64,000 nt of DNA from Epiperipatus broadwayi (lineage: Eukaryota; Onychophora; Udeonychophora; Euonychophora; Peripatidae): contig JAQFVV010012396.1 in NCBI GenBank assembly GCA_028023455.1, forward strand, positions 7,664,085 to 7,728,084, written 5' to 3'. The notes below the pieces were generated by a model. That model was not told the DNA's origin and did no database searches. It was given only the letters and a program-made list of their open reading frames with translations. Shown one piece after another: positions 1-10,539 of the stretch. The position numbers and the translations under genes were made by a program. Position 1 is the stretch's first letter. Every line of letters begins with the position of its first letter.

Positions 1-345
1 TTACTTTCAGAAATAAAGTGCATATCAAATATAAAAGATGCATTTTTAAGTAATGTGTATAAAATAGTGATACACATATACCTCATTTTGTTGTTTATTT
101 CAATTTAACAATTTGATTTAAGCTAGAATTCAATTTTAAAATAATTAATTTCAAAAATAAAGAGCAGTATAAGGATGATTTCAAATGTTTTGCTGTCAAA
201 TATAAAAGATGTTTAAAAAATTAATGTCTTAATCAGTATACTCACAACAGAGATTTGTTTCATATTTTGTTTCAATTTAACAATTTGATTGAAGCTATAA
301 TTAAATTTTGAAATAAACAATGGTCAGTAAATAAATAAAGACGTC
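1..345. repeat. Diverged tandem dimer, period about 171 bp
   Basis: Two diverged copies lie head to tail. The string TCAAATATAAAAGATG occurs at 25 and again at 196, and CAATTTAACAATTTGATT occurs near 101 and 272, so the period is about 171 bp. The copies differ by many substitutions and small indels. No coding potential is visible. The left edge may continue outside the window. It is probably a remnant of an AT-rich satellite or a local duplication. Confidence 0.6.
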
Positions 346-523
346 ATTTAAAATGAATTTTTTGCAATCTTTTGAGTAAATAAAAATTCTAAAGTGCTGC
401 CTTTTTATTTAAAATAATATTTCATATTTTTAAGTAATTATATACACATATTATTATGTATACATATTAAATATGATATATACATAAGCAAAAATATCTA
501 ATGATGTATATGTATCTATCATC

Positions 524-650
524 TATAAGTATCCAGTCAGTTTACCATATAATCTATTTTTACATTTTCATTTACTGTGTCAATGAAAATATAAAAAAAT
601 GAAAATGTAAAACTATATTATATTTTAAATTGACTGGACACTTATATATA
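524..650. mobile_element. Small fold-back element (MITE-like)
   Basis: An inverted repeat with arms containing AAGTATCCAGTCAGTTT on the left and AAATTGACTGGACACTT on the right encloses a further inverted pair, TTTTTACATTTTCATTT against AAATGAAAATGTAAAA. The ends are flanked by TA-rich DNA, compatible with a TA target duplication as used by Tc1/mariner-type MITEs. It has no coding capacity. The family assignment is inferred from the inverted ends only. Confidence 0.5.
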
Positions 651-1154
651 TATATAATTTAATTTAATTATATTCCATTTTGAAATTAAGTCAGTTTAGG
701 TGAAAATGATTATGAATATAATTGAAAGTACTACTATTGATTAAAGTTTATATTGGAATTTATTTTATTTACCATTATTTAGAATATAATTAAATTTTAT
801 TAAATATTTTTATTAGTGGACATTTATTATTGTGTTATATATACATAGATGTAATAATATTATAATTCGATGTTTGTATTTCTTCAAATCAATATACGTA
901 ATCTTACAATTGAATATTTATAAATACAGTAATTAGATATATGTAAAGTATAACTTTAAAATTTTTATCCACTTAGGAGTGCTTTTGACTATCTTCATAG
1001 TCTTTGTCAACTAACACTTTGAAAGGCTAACCTTCCCATAATTTTGTGATCTTAACATTTGCTTCCTGTCTGTTAATTAAGCCTTGTTTGTATTTATATA
1101 TTAACATAGCTTCCTTTATTTTCCTTTTGTTATTTTTTCCAATTTGCAATATTT
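651..1154. other. AT-rich stretch, nothing recognised
   Basis: There is no open frame of note, no RNA gene and no clear repeat beyond short TA runs. Confidence 0.6.
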
Positions 1155-1604
1155 TTACATTATTATAATTGAAGTTAAAATCATAAATACATGACTTATT
1201 ATAGTTGTAAAAACAGATGCTGAAACATTATTATTTACTTTGCAATTTTGTTTCATTTTCTGAACCAAAACAAAATGTTTGGCAATTATATTTGAAATAA
1301 AAAAACTAGCAGCAGTTATATTTGAACCATTTTCGATAAATTTCATTATAAATGCAGATTGAATATTTATATTTTTAAATGCTTGGGCAATATATTCTTT
1401 TTGTTCATCTTTACTTTTTTCACAGAGTGATTTGTGACTGGTCCCATAATGCCATTTTACCAATGATGTTCTCAATACAACTGCTCCAGAACATAAAACA
1501 GATACTACCTTGGTGCCTTTGTTAGTCATTCCATACTCATCAGTCCACCAATTTTGAAATTCTCTACTGCCTGATAATTTTTGTTTTTTATTTTTACTAG
1601 TCAT
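1155..1604 (-). pseudogene. hAT/ZBED-type transposase N-terminal relic
   Basis: This 149-codon minus-strand frame resembles the N-terminal part of hAT-derived proteins (the EPM2AIP1/SCAND3/ZBED-like group). It opens with a Lys-rich stretch and FQNWWTDEYGM, then a degenerate zinc finger (Cys near residue 38, followed by WHYGTSHKS supplying the paired His). After that come KDEQKEYIAQAF and a segment containing ITAASFFISNIIAKHF, matching the family pattern of an 'AASF..s..IAKH' helix. One zinc-ligand Cys appears to be lost, and the catalytic RNase H-like region is not found nearby. The last ~35 codons lose similarity. It is most likely a decayed transposon fragment rather than a host gene. Similarity was recalled, not searched. 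Confidence 0.6.
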
Positions 1605-3280
1605 ATTAATATAATGATAACAAATTTATTTAAAAATAAATTTAAATGAGCTTCAATAATTTTATAAATCAAAGATTTGTTATATGTTAAACTACACAAT
1701 TATCCTTACATTTCATTATTACACCAAAACTTCAAGCAAAAAAAAGTCATTTGATGGGGCTGATTATGCATTCCGTTCCTTTGTTCATGATTTTGATTAC
1801 ATTAAAAAGACAAATGCTGTCAACACATTTAAATCAAAAAAGATTTTCAGAAAAGAAAACACATTTTATTTTGATTTGAAAAAATTTACTTCAAAGAGTT
1901 ATAAAATATTGTACTAAGTTTGCTTTCTAGTTTTATTGGAACCATTTGACAAGTTTATAGAATATGATACCACAGTACCACTTTATTTGACTTAAAACAT
2001 CATTCGCGCCTACATATGTATAATTTTTTTTTTACATTTTGTAATTTATTGCTTCTAATCAGAGCTCAATTGTAAATTGAATTCTTATATATATATATAT
2101 TTATTTTACTTTTAGTTTACTGTAAATTTTTATTTAGTACAGATTTTAACAACTAAAAAAATATTGAATAATTTTAAAGCATAGAAAATTATGATATGTA
2201 AATAGTTCACATGCCATCTCTGGCACGCATGCCATTATTAGTATAAGCAATATACTTATGTTTCAATATTATATATATATATAATCTGATACTTAAGAGT
2301 AAATTGTTTTATTATTATAAAGATGCTATATTTATATAAAAATAAGCATATATTTAAAAAAAATGTTACTATTTATAAATTAAATTTATATACATACATA
2401 ACGCTTTAGATAAGAACACAAATAATGATTTTTTAAAAAAAATTTCAACAGAATCTGGGTGTCTTAAAAATCAAACTTGTATTGTTGAAATGTATAGCTA
2501 ATTAGAAACTCCTCAAATTCAGAGATTCCTGATTAAAGATATTCCACCTTACATCGATATAATTGAATGTTGCCTTTATTATAATATTTTTTTAATTTGC
2601 TGTTTAAATCCAATTATTTTCTTTTCACATATTGATATATAAATCCATTTTTACACCTCAACAGGTTTTAACTAATGAGTAAACCTCGGTAGTTTAAGAA
2701 GCTAAAATTGTATATCTGACCATACTCATTTACGATTTGTAAGAAAGAAAAAAAACTTACCCTGGGAAAATGAAGTTAGATAAATTCTCCCAGACAGTGG
2801 GAAGATTTATTTATACCTATCCAGAATGTAATTAAGACCTTCCCTTCTTAATCCATTTTATCTTTTGTTCTTGAATAACTTTTTGAAAGTTTTCACTAGA
2901 AACAAATTTTAAAAGAAAAGAAAAATCATCAATAAAAAGTTGTTTCATTTCTGTTGAAATTATAAATAAATATGTTAGTCTTTTATCTACCTGCAATTCA
3001 ACTTTATATAAATTAAAGGCATTAGAAAATATACAAATTGACAAAATTAGGCATTAATACTTTTTAAGCATTCTTGCTTTTTAAAATTATTTTTCATACT
3101 CCATTACGTACATTCAATAACTAATCAAAAGTTAATGGAAGTGTTAGTTACTTATATACGTAATAATTTATTCATTTTATTAAGTCCAAAACAATATCTT
3201 ACTAGAAAACCATGATATTTTCCATAAATCTCTTTACTGTTGTGAAGTAAACTAATAAATAAAATACACCCTGTGAATTT
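1605..3280. other. AT-rich stretch with short hairpins only
   Basis: A 77-codon plus-strand frame at 1684 and a 70-codon minus-strand frame at 2832 have AT-driven composition and no recognisable domain. A local hairpin with CTGGGA and TCCCAG arms lies near 2762-2802. Nothing else is supported. Confidence 0.55.
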
Positions 3281-3283
3281 TAG

Positions 3284-3400
3284 TGCAATAGTGGAGTGTC
3301 AGAATCCGAAGGGTAAGATCTTTGGATCGAATTCTGCCACTTCCGGTGCTGGAACTTTTTATGGACTTCCAAAGCCATAAAAACGTTCGATTATTATTAA
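3284..3400 (+). repeat. tRNA-related SINE-like fragment
   Basis: The segment has a TAGTGCAATAGTGG-type A-box candidate and a GGATCGAATTCT B-box candidate about 40 bp later, with markedly higher GC than the flanks. Spacing and order fit a tRNA-derived RNA polymerase III promoter. The 3' part runs into AT-rich DNA without a clear tail. Only boxes are recognised; the family is not. Confidence 0.4.
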
Positions 3401-3654
3401 CAGTAATAAAATAGATATTCCATAGTTATTAATTTGTATTTTTCATTTTATTTTTCTCAAGAGTTTATTCCATTCATTACTTCAAAGTTTTCTGTATGTC
3501 TAATTTAAAGCCGGTTAATCTATTTATAATAAAAGATGAATAGCATGATGAGCCTAAATCTATAGCTTTACAAGTTCTAATTAAAAAAAAACATGATAAT
3601 GAGATCATATATAAAAAGTGGAAAATTAATTAAAATGATCATAAAAATGGGTAT

Positions 3655-3775
3655 ATGTAGTCAAGCATTGGTTGACAAGTGGTCAGCAGTTGTCTCGGGT
3701 TAGTGGGTTCGCTTCCCGGACGATGCTATGAATTAATGGAAAAATCAATTTGCTACATGTTGAGCAAAGCAGATA
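3655..3775 (+). repeat. tRNA-derived SINE fragment
   Basis: A TGGTCAGCAGTTG segment (A-box-like) is followed by GGGTTCGCTTCCC (B-box) inside a GC-richer island of about 70 bp. It is not a functional tRNA, because no complete cloverleaf can be drawn. It looks like the head of a tRNA-derived SINE. Confidence 0.5.
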
Positions 3776-5824
3776 AGATTGCAGGAGATTATGAATGAAA
3801 TAAATAATTTTAAAAAAAGGTTGATGAATTTCTATAGAGAAAAAAAAATGAATGCATAGTTAAAATTCGTAAAAGAATTTATAAATTGAAAGCACCAGGT
3901 AATAAAAACATTTTAATGGAATTAAATCTCACTTTGTTCAACAGTATAAGAAAATAATTTATAAATAGAAAATTCTAGATAAAAGATATATATTTCCAAT
4001 TGAATTGTATATTATTGCAGAATAGATTTAGAATTAGTATTAAGAATTCATATACCCATCTTACAGCTGATATGAGGCAAAATTTGAAAATAATTTTTAA
4101 TATAATTTTTTTTTAAAGATAAGCAGAAAATAGTTATAGTTAAATTAGATAAACAGAAAATAGTTATGGTTAAATTAGGAGAGAACTTTAAAAAAAAAAC
4201 CCAGATAAAAAAAATAAATGAAAGTGAACACAAAATAAAAAAAATATGGCAAATTTACATAAAAAGGGAAATATTTTAAGTAAATTTAAAGAAAGAAAAA
4301 ATAAGGAATGATAAAAATGTGTAAATACTAAAATAATCAGATTTATATATAAAATAGCTGTGATTGGTACATTGAACAAATAAAGTTCAATTACAAGATG
4401 AATATGATGAGATTAAAATGCAAGAGAAATTAGATATTATTTCTTTTATAGTAAATAAAATATTTTTGGTCAAAAAAGCAGTCAGTTTCAGGAATAAAAC
4501 AATAGTTAAATAAAAAAAGTTTAATATAAATAACAACATTAATAATAATAATTATTAATTTCTATATGAACTTAATACAGTACATGAAATTTCTTTATTA
4601 TTTTTAAATGTAGGTTGTTATTTAACTTTTTTTTTTACTAAGCATAATACAAGTTCTGAGAAAGACCGTCAAATAATCAAAACTGTTAGCTTACATTTGA
4701 AAATAATAAATTACATATATTAAATGCATATGAAAAGTAATTCTCATTGCTGTTATTGTTTATATTTACTATAATATGACACAGAAATATTAATTGGTTT
4801 TATTATTAAAAATTTTAAGTTATTATTAATAGAAAGGACAAATAAATTGCAAATACGAAAAAATATATATAAGCAATTTGTACATTAAAAATAATAAGAT
4901 CTCTTTTATATTAGAAAGTTAAAAATGAAAATAGTTAAGAATAAAATAAAATATACATTATAAATATATTTATACCAACCTCATATTCTTTTAATCTTAA
5001 TGAGTCTTGTACATGGGACTGAAGATCTATTTATCTAATATTGAACTGTTAATATATTTAGGATGACAAATTAGTTGATGTTTATATTTTAAGATTCAGA
5101 AAAGAGATCAATTGACTTTCTGTCAACAATTAGGATTCCTTTGGAGAGATGCCAAAAATAGTAAAATAATATTTTTATCATAAATTTAATCCCTCACACA
5201 ATCGCTCACACATATATGCATATTTATAAACTGATATACATGGGCAAATTGACTGCTGACAAACTTTGAATTTTGTTTATATATATAATAAAAATAAATA
5301 ATTTTATTTTCTGAAGAATAAGTATGAAAAAATTATCAAGACACTCCATATAATATAAATTATTATTTTAAAAAATCTAATTATCAATATTTGTACTTGT
5401 TCTAAAAGTAGTTACCTTTTTTTTTTTCAATGCTTATAGATTTTTTTTAAAAAAACATATAAGACTTGTTACCGTTTTGAAAACACTATACTTTAATAAA
5501 AATTGAACTTTCTACTAGATAACATGTCATATGGATTATAATATACATTTTTCTGCTTCAATTAAAAGAAAGATTAAACATCTTAAATGTTTTATAATAC
5601 TTGACGTGGAATGTTTGTATGTTTTTTTAAATTTTATAATAAAGTACAAAATTTGCTTTCAAAAATAATAGTATTTGGCATCAAATTTCCTTTTTGTTTT
5701 ATTTTTATTTTGAATAAAACTATTGAATAGAGCAAAATGATTACTGGAAAAACAAATAGAAACAAATCCATATATAAATGTAAACCATTTTATTTAAAAA
5801 ACAATCTAAAGATATTTTTGATAT
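3776..5824. other. AT-rich stretch with a short tandem duplication
   Basis: No gene is recognised. At about 4122-4180 a ~30-bp unit around CAGAAAATAGTTAT is duplicated in tandem (two copies, few mismatches). The minus-strand frames at 4048-4379 are Phe/Leu-rich readings of A-rich DNA and are not treated as genes. Confidence 0.55.
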
Positions 5825-5937
5825 ATTGATAAAAAAATCAAGTCAGATGACCTAATTTTAATAAAGCTCGTATTTACAAATGTTATATATAGAGTAAGTA
5901 AAAAACAAACTCTTAACAAGCTTCAAAAATACCCTCA

Positions 5938-5979
5938 ACCTCAGACCGTGGTTTCTGCATCTAGCGTCCTCAGTGAGGT
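5938..5979 (-). ncRNA. Hammerhead ribozyme motif, family B copy 1
   Basis: Read on the minus strand: stem I ACCTCA pairs with TGAGGT. The core is CTGAGGA, which fits CUGANGA. Stem II is GC-TAGAT-GC with a C/A mismatch at its base, followed by GAA. Stem III is ACC-AC-GGT, and C is the residue before the predicted cleavage site. Outside stem I, CCCT and AGGG form a second helix past an internal loop, as in natural extended type I hammerheads. All invariant core residues are present, so cleavage is plausible but unproven. Confidence 0.78.
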
Positions 5980-6119
5980 GTTAGGGAATAAAAATACTAG
6001 AACTAGTCTAGCATTTTATCAATGCCTAACTATTGAGAAGAAAATCTGAAACTTTCAGACATTTAAATGTCCAAAAATCCAGCTATCTAACTCAAATAGC
6101 CGTATGGGACTGAACCAAG

Positions 6120-6172
6120 TTCAGATACACCATAAACCACATCTAGCGTCATCAGTGAGGTGTTAGGGAATA
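6120..6172 (-). ncRNA. Broken hammerhead (5' half only), family B
   Basis: A 181-bp partial duplication carries only stem I 5' strand, CTGATGA and the start of stem II (minus strand). The partner half with GAA, stem III and the cleavage site is replaced by sequence reading TGGTTTATGG. It cannot fold as a complete ribozyme. A second truncated half of the same kind lies at about 6603-6618. Confidence 0.65.
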
Positions 6173-6478
6173 AAAAACTAGAACTAGTCTAGCATTTTAT
6201 CAATTCCTAGCTATTGAGAAGAAAATCTGAAATTTAAAATGTCCAAAAATCCAGCTATCTAACTCAAATAGTCATATGGGACTGAACCAAGTTTAGATAC
6301 ACCATATATTAATAGCTCTAGCAATATAAAATCGCCAAAGCCTTAATAGTAAAAACTAAAATTAAATTGATAAAAAAAATCAAGTCAGATGACCTAATCT
6401 TAATAAAGCTCGTATTTACAAATGTTATATATAGATAAGTAAAAAACAAACTCTTAACAAGCTTCAAAAATACCCTCA

Positions 6479-6520
6479 ACCTCAGACCGCGGTTTCTGCA
6501 TCTAGTGTCATCAGTGAGGT
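6479..6520 (-). ncRNA. Hammerhead ribozyme motif, family B copy 2
   Basis: On the minus strand: stem I ACCTCA/TGAGGT, core CTGATGA, GAA, stem III ACC-GC-GGT, cleavage-site C. Stem II is weakened by a G-to-A change (CACTAGATGCA), leaving little pairing, so this copy may be slow or inactive. The stem III loop differs from copy 1 (GC instead of AC) while the 3 bp are retained. Confidence 0.75.
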
Positions 6521-6988
6521 GTTAGGGAATAAAAAACTAGAATTAGTCTAGCATTTTATCAATGCCTAACTATTGAGAAGAAAATCTGAAACTTTCAGAC
6601 ATGTCATCAGTGAGGTGTTAGGGAATAAAAAACTAGAATTAGTCTAGCATTTTATCAATGCCTAACTATTGAGAAGAAAATCTGAAACTTTCAGACATTT
6701 AAATGTCCAAAAATCCAGCTATCTAACTCAAATCAATTTAATACGAGCTTTATTAAAATTAAGTCATCTGACTTGATTTTTTTATCAATTTAATTTTAGT
6801 TTTTGCTATTAAGGCTTTGGCAATTTTATATTGCTAGAGCTATTAATATATGGTGTATCTGAACTTGGTTCAGTCCCATATGGCTATTTGAGTTAGATAG
6901 CTGGATTTTTGGACATTTAAATGTCTGAAAAGTTTCAGGTTAGGCATTGATAAAATGCTAGACTAGTTCTAGTATTTTAATCCCTAAC

Positions 6989-7029
6989 ACCTCACTGATG
7001 ACCTAGATGCAGAAACCGCGGTCTGAGGT
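6989..7029 (+). ncRNA. Hammerhead ribozyme motif, family B inverted copy
   Basis: Plus-strand copy in the inverted unit. ACCTCA (6989-6994) pairs with TGAGGT (7024-7029). CTGATGA is at 6995-7001 and GAA at 7012-7014. Stem III is ACC-GC-GGT at 7015-7022, and the predicted cleavage follows C7023. Stem II has lost one base (CCTAGATGCA), which shortens the helix. CCCT (6982-6985) can pair with AGGG just downstream, outside the inner stem I. Confidence 0.78.
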
Positions 7030-7091
7030 TGAGGGTATTTTTGAAGCTTGTTAAGAGTTTGTTTTTTTACTTTCTCTATATATAACTTTTG

Positions 7092-7110
7092 ATATATATA
7101 TATATATATT
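7092..7110. repeat. (TA)n microsatellite at the edge of family B
   Basis: A dinucleotide run starts immediately where homology to the family B unit stops. It is the probable integration context, mirroring the TA runs that flank the 407-bp array and family F. Confidence 0.6.
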
Positions 7111-7155
7111 AGTGACAGTCAATTAGAAAGTTAGTTAGATGTAAAGAAAACTAGA

Positions 7156-7440
7156 ATGCAGAAATTAACCATTGTAGTGAGAAATATTAAAAGAATAGAA
7201 ACCAGCTGGCAGAATGACAGCAGAATAACTCTGGTAATCAAAAAGATTTCAGAAAGAATGGATAGAAATAAAATCCATTTTCAACTTTTTTTCTGTCTCC
7301 AAAATTCTCAAACTACACTGGATATCAATATGTGCAAATAATATATAGATCTAACAAGCCACCTAATGGAAATTTTTTAAAAAAATAATGAAAGGCCATT
7401 AAGTCATAAGTGAATAATTATTTACATTAAAATGCATACA
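7156..7440. other. Unassigned AT-rich segment
   Basis: A 61-codon plus-strand frame starting at 7156 has no recognisable domain. Nothing else is supported. Confidence 0.5.
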
Positions 7441-7895
7441 CAGGTTGTTATTAGCAACAGAAAACTTTTCATACAGTACTGCCACCCAGTGCAAGCCTTA
7501 GTAATCAATAGAAGCAGGAAGATGTGCATAAAATTCTCATCTAATACCTACTCATTTAATACCCACAGACTAGTTTCTAAATTGTATCTTTCATCAGTGA
7601 GGAGCTTTGAATCTGAGAGCACTGAACCTAGATCTAAAGCTCTAATACAACCCTCCAGAAACCACTTTATTTAGCTAACTGTAAAGCTAGGAGCTCAAGA
7701 TGAAAACACCTTAATTTTTCAATCCAACTCATTTGCCTGCATAGTTACATAGATCTGAACCAGTTCATTATCTATACATTTTGGGGTATTTGATTTATCA
7801 AAAGCCATAGCCACCATCATCACATGGGCAGGAATTGATTACTAAGGCTTGCACTGGATGGCACTACTGTAAGAAGAGTTTGCTACTGCCTTGCT
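7441..7895. repeat. Fold-back element D, third relative of the hammerhead repeats
   Basis: Inverted arms (about 7470-7511 and 7836-7892) share CCACCCAGTGCAAGCCTTAG-type sequence with its reverse complement. Between them lies a body that aligns loosely with family B: TTTCATCAGTGAGG, ATCTGAACCAGTTCA and TCAAAAGCCATAG match TCATCAGTGAGG, ACTGAACCAAGTTCAG and CGCCAAAGCC. A shorter relative of the arms, without this body, is inserted at 60.88-61.05 kb. It has no coding capacity. Confidence 0.6.
7562..7606 (-). ncRNA. Degenerate hammerhead-like motif in element D
   Basis: On the minus strand CTGATGA is followed by a possible 4-bp stem II (AGAT-ACA-ATTT, one G-U pair), then GAA. Stem III is minimal (AC-TA-GT), followed by C at the cleavage position. 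Stem I, TCCTCA against TGTGGG, keeps most pairs with one T-T mismatch. The position within the repeat matches families A and B. The strength is lower than in those families and it may be inactive. Confidence 0.5.
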
Positions 7896-8379
7896 GTGCT
7901 GATGTGGTAGATTTGTTCCACAAGTTAGGTTAAAGATTATATATATGAATAGCATCTGAAAAATTAATGCTATTAAAATTGGTGTCCTACTTGATGAAAG
8001 TGGAAAGAAAATTGAGTGAAGAGAGATTGGATTTGTAAAGATTGGGAATAATAATAATAACATTTGGAAATTGTTTTGTTACACCATCTTAAAAATAAGA
8101 AGGAAAAAATTTGTGTGTGTGTTACAGCAAGAAGGCTTTTAAATTAAGTTGTATTTAAGATTAGTTTTTTTAAGTAGTTTGCTATTAAAGAATTTTTCAT
8201 TTAAGAAAAAGTGTTTTATTTGAGACAGAAGATAATGTTTTTGAGGTGTAAAGTTAACGTATGTGTTTATTGATCACCATTGAAATAAAGAAAAGTTTTT
8301 CTCCTTTTGTATAAAAGTGTTTGAAGAGTAATAGAGGAAACATAAAGTTAAGTATAGAGTAGGATACTTGGAAAAATAA
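7896..8379. other. Probable 5' region of the CR1-type LINE, unassigned
   Basis: The composition turns A/G-rich on the plus strand, as in the adjacent LINE, but no boundary or promoter can be identified. Confidence 0.4.
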
Positions 8380-8385
8380 AAAAAT

Positions 8386-8589
8386 ATGGATTGCATTTGT
8401 ATCCCACAATGTATATATAATGGTCAGAAAAAAATTAGATGTGTTGTGATAGAATGTACCGTATGTGATAAGGATTATCATATGAAATGCTTAATAAATA
8501 AGACTAGAAAGGATATAACTGGTTTATGGTTATGTAGACAGTGTGTAAATGTGATAAAAAGTGAAAAAATGGTTTATAAGGATACATAG
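8386..8589 (+). pseudogene. LINE ORF1 PHD-finger fragment
   Basis: The 67-codon frame contains Cys3 and Cys5, then Cys24-x2-Cys27, His32-x2-Cys35, and WLCRQC giving Cys50-x2-Cys53. This is the ligand spacing of a C4HC3 PHD finger. Such fingers precede the esterase in ORF1 of CR1-type elements and are thought to help bind nucleic acid or protein partners. The frame then enters a Lys/Glu-rich region (about 8590-8860), possibly a coiled coil, broken by stops. Confidence 0.65.
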
Positions 8590-8896
8590 TGTAAAGAGAA
8601 AGTCAAATGAAATGTAGCAAAATGTAGTTGAAGAAGATAGAATAAAGTATGTTTTTAGTGGAGTGACAAGAGATATGAATGAAAAAATAAGTAGTGCAAA
8701 AGAGATGGTTAGCCAAATAAACAGGTAGATAGAGGAAGAAATAAAGAATGTAAAAGCAAAATTAAAATCATTAGAAATAAAGTGTGAGCAGATAAAGAAA
8801 TTATTGAATAGAAATGATAAGAAAAATATAGATAAGGAAGGCTAGAAGATGAAATAGAATGTTACAGATGAAAAGTATGGATAGTAAAGTATGAGA

Positions 8897-9175
8897 CAGT
8901 ATTGATAGGAGATTGCTAATTAGTGATTGTGAAAATGTAATTGCAATGGAAAATAGAAACATATATGTAAGAATATGTTTGCCAGGAGCTAGAATTAGGG
9001 AAGTTATAGATAAGGTAAAGAAACAAGGCAGTAGAGATAGGTATTTTATGGTAGGGACAAATAATTTGTGAAAGCTATCAGAGAGAATAATGGATGAGCA
9101 TATAGAATTGATTATTAATTTGAGGTAAGATTAAAGGAAAAATAGGAATGGTTGGATTATTATCAAGATTTGACC

Positions 9176-9211
<36 letters not shown>

Positions 9212-9400
9212 TAGATAGAGCATGTTCTATAAATGAGAGATTGAAAAAATTGTATGAGAGAAATGATATATTTGTGGATTTGTGGGATTTTTTTATTAGT
9301 AAAAGGAGTTATATAGTAAAGATGGATTGCACTTAGCAAAATAAGGAAGTGAAGTTTTAGGGAGTTTGATTTAAAAAGAATATAGTTCTGGAAACATAAA
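8897..9400 (+). pseudogene. LINE ORF1 SGNH/GDSL esterase remnant
   Basis: Block III reads VGTNNL shortly after a PGARIREVIDKV segment, as in CR1-type ORF1 esterases. Block V appears in a shifted frame as YSKDGLHLAK, retaining the Asp and His of the catalytic pair. The intervening part includes NERLKKLYERNDIFVDLWDF. A (TG)n run and several stops interrupt it. This domain is known from vertebrate and invertebrate CR1/L2 elements; here it is a pseudogene. Confidence 0.65.
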
Positions 9401-9589
9401 AGGGGGCGGGGTTAATTGCAGTGTTATCAGAAAGAAGAAGAATGGATGGGATGTAAGAAATAAACAAAGGGTTGCATATTTAGATATAAATGTAGATGTG
9501 GAGAGAGAATGCTTCTGTAAAATTAATGGTAAGCAAGTTACTTATAAATGTAATGGAGAAAAAAGAATCAAAAGATTTTATAAAAGAGT

Positions 9590-10215
9590 AGTTAGGAAAA
9601 AAGAAATTGTTAAAATAAGATATCTGAATATGCAAGATGGCAGGAGACCAGAAAAGTGATTGGAATTAAACAAAGAAGTTAAAAATAAAGAACTCGAGGT
9701 GTTAATAGTAGTGGAAACATATCTAAAAGAAGAACACTTGGTATTGCAGGGTATAAATAGAAAAGAAAAAAAACGAAGTGGTGATATAGAAGTTATGTCA
9801 AAAAATATTTAAATACTGTTAAATGCAAGAACATTTGTGGTTTGAGATATGGTTAGTAAGACAAGAATGGATGGTGGCTATAGTGTATATAGTCATTGAA
9901 GTTAGTCAAACTTTAATGGAGTGGAATAGTAGCATATATGAATGCCTAGTTAAAGATATACAGAGTTTTAAAAAAAAGAGGATATAAAATAATGGTTATA
10001 GGGTATATCAATGGGCATATTGAAGAAATTGATGATATATGATATAGATAACAAAAATGCACAGCTTTTGAAGAATTATTGTCAGAGTAAATTTGAGCAT
10101 TGGAAATTTATTAAATATTTATGAGAGACAATACATATGGTCTAAAAATAATATATTTCACACAAGAGATTATGGATTATTAGAGAAAGATGGAATGAAT
10201 AAAGTACAGAAAATT
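9590..10215 (+). pseudogene. LINE endonuclease (APE-like) remnant
   Basis: KIRYLNMQDGRRPEK followed by ELEVLIVVETYLKE corresponds to the first two blocks of the APE-like endonuclease of LINEs ('N.qs', then 'DvlliTETwL'). Downstream fragments are too damaged to place catalytic residues confidently. It lies between the esterase and the RT in the expected order. Confidence 0.5.
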
Positions 10216-10539
10216 AAAGTGTTTTCTAATGAAGAGAGAATATGTAATAGAAATAGTTAGTAATGTGATGGAAAATAGAAATAAAATTAGAAAGGATAGT
10301 GAAAGATGTGGACAGAGAATGAATGATAAGAATAAGTTTGTACTATTAAAATCAAAGAAAGTGAAGAAGATGTTAATGTTAAATGAGAAAATATTTTTAA
10401 AAAAAAAGTTGGCTAAAATAAATAATTATAGAGAGAGAATGAAATTAAATATTAAATTATTGGAGGATATTAATAAAAGTCTAAGAGATGGGAATAAAAA
10501 AAATTGAAAATACATTAAAAAAAGGAATGTAGGGGAGAA

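Larger units (their letters stand above)
5825..7091. repeat. Hammerhead repeat family B: direct copies then one inverted copy
   Basis: Two full copies of a ~370-bp unit (from ~5825 and ~6366, plus orientation) carry internal partial duplications (from about 6140 and about 6604). They are followed from about 6738 by one copy in the opposite orientation ending near 7091. The right edge abuts (TA)n; the left edge is preceded by TGATAT. The family is a diverged relative of the 407-bp satellite at 23.5-33.0 kb. Aligned blocks include the CAGACATTTAAATGTCC region, TATGGGACTGAACC (A: TATGGGTCTGATC), and GCTCGTATTTA (A: GCTTGTATTTA). Each full copy carries a hammerhead motif on the strand opposite the direct copies. 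A small hairpin sits at the same place as in family A, with different bases. Confidence 0.8.

Noticed and set aside
3655-3775. A functional tRNA gene
   Set aside because: Promoter boxes are present, but no four-arm cloverleaf or anticodon stem forms. A SINE head is more likely.
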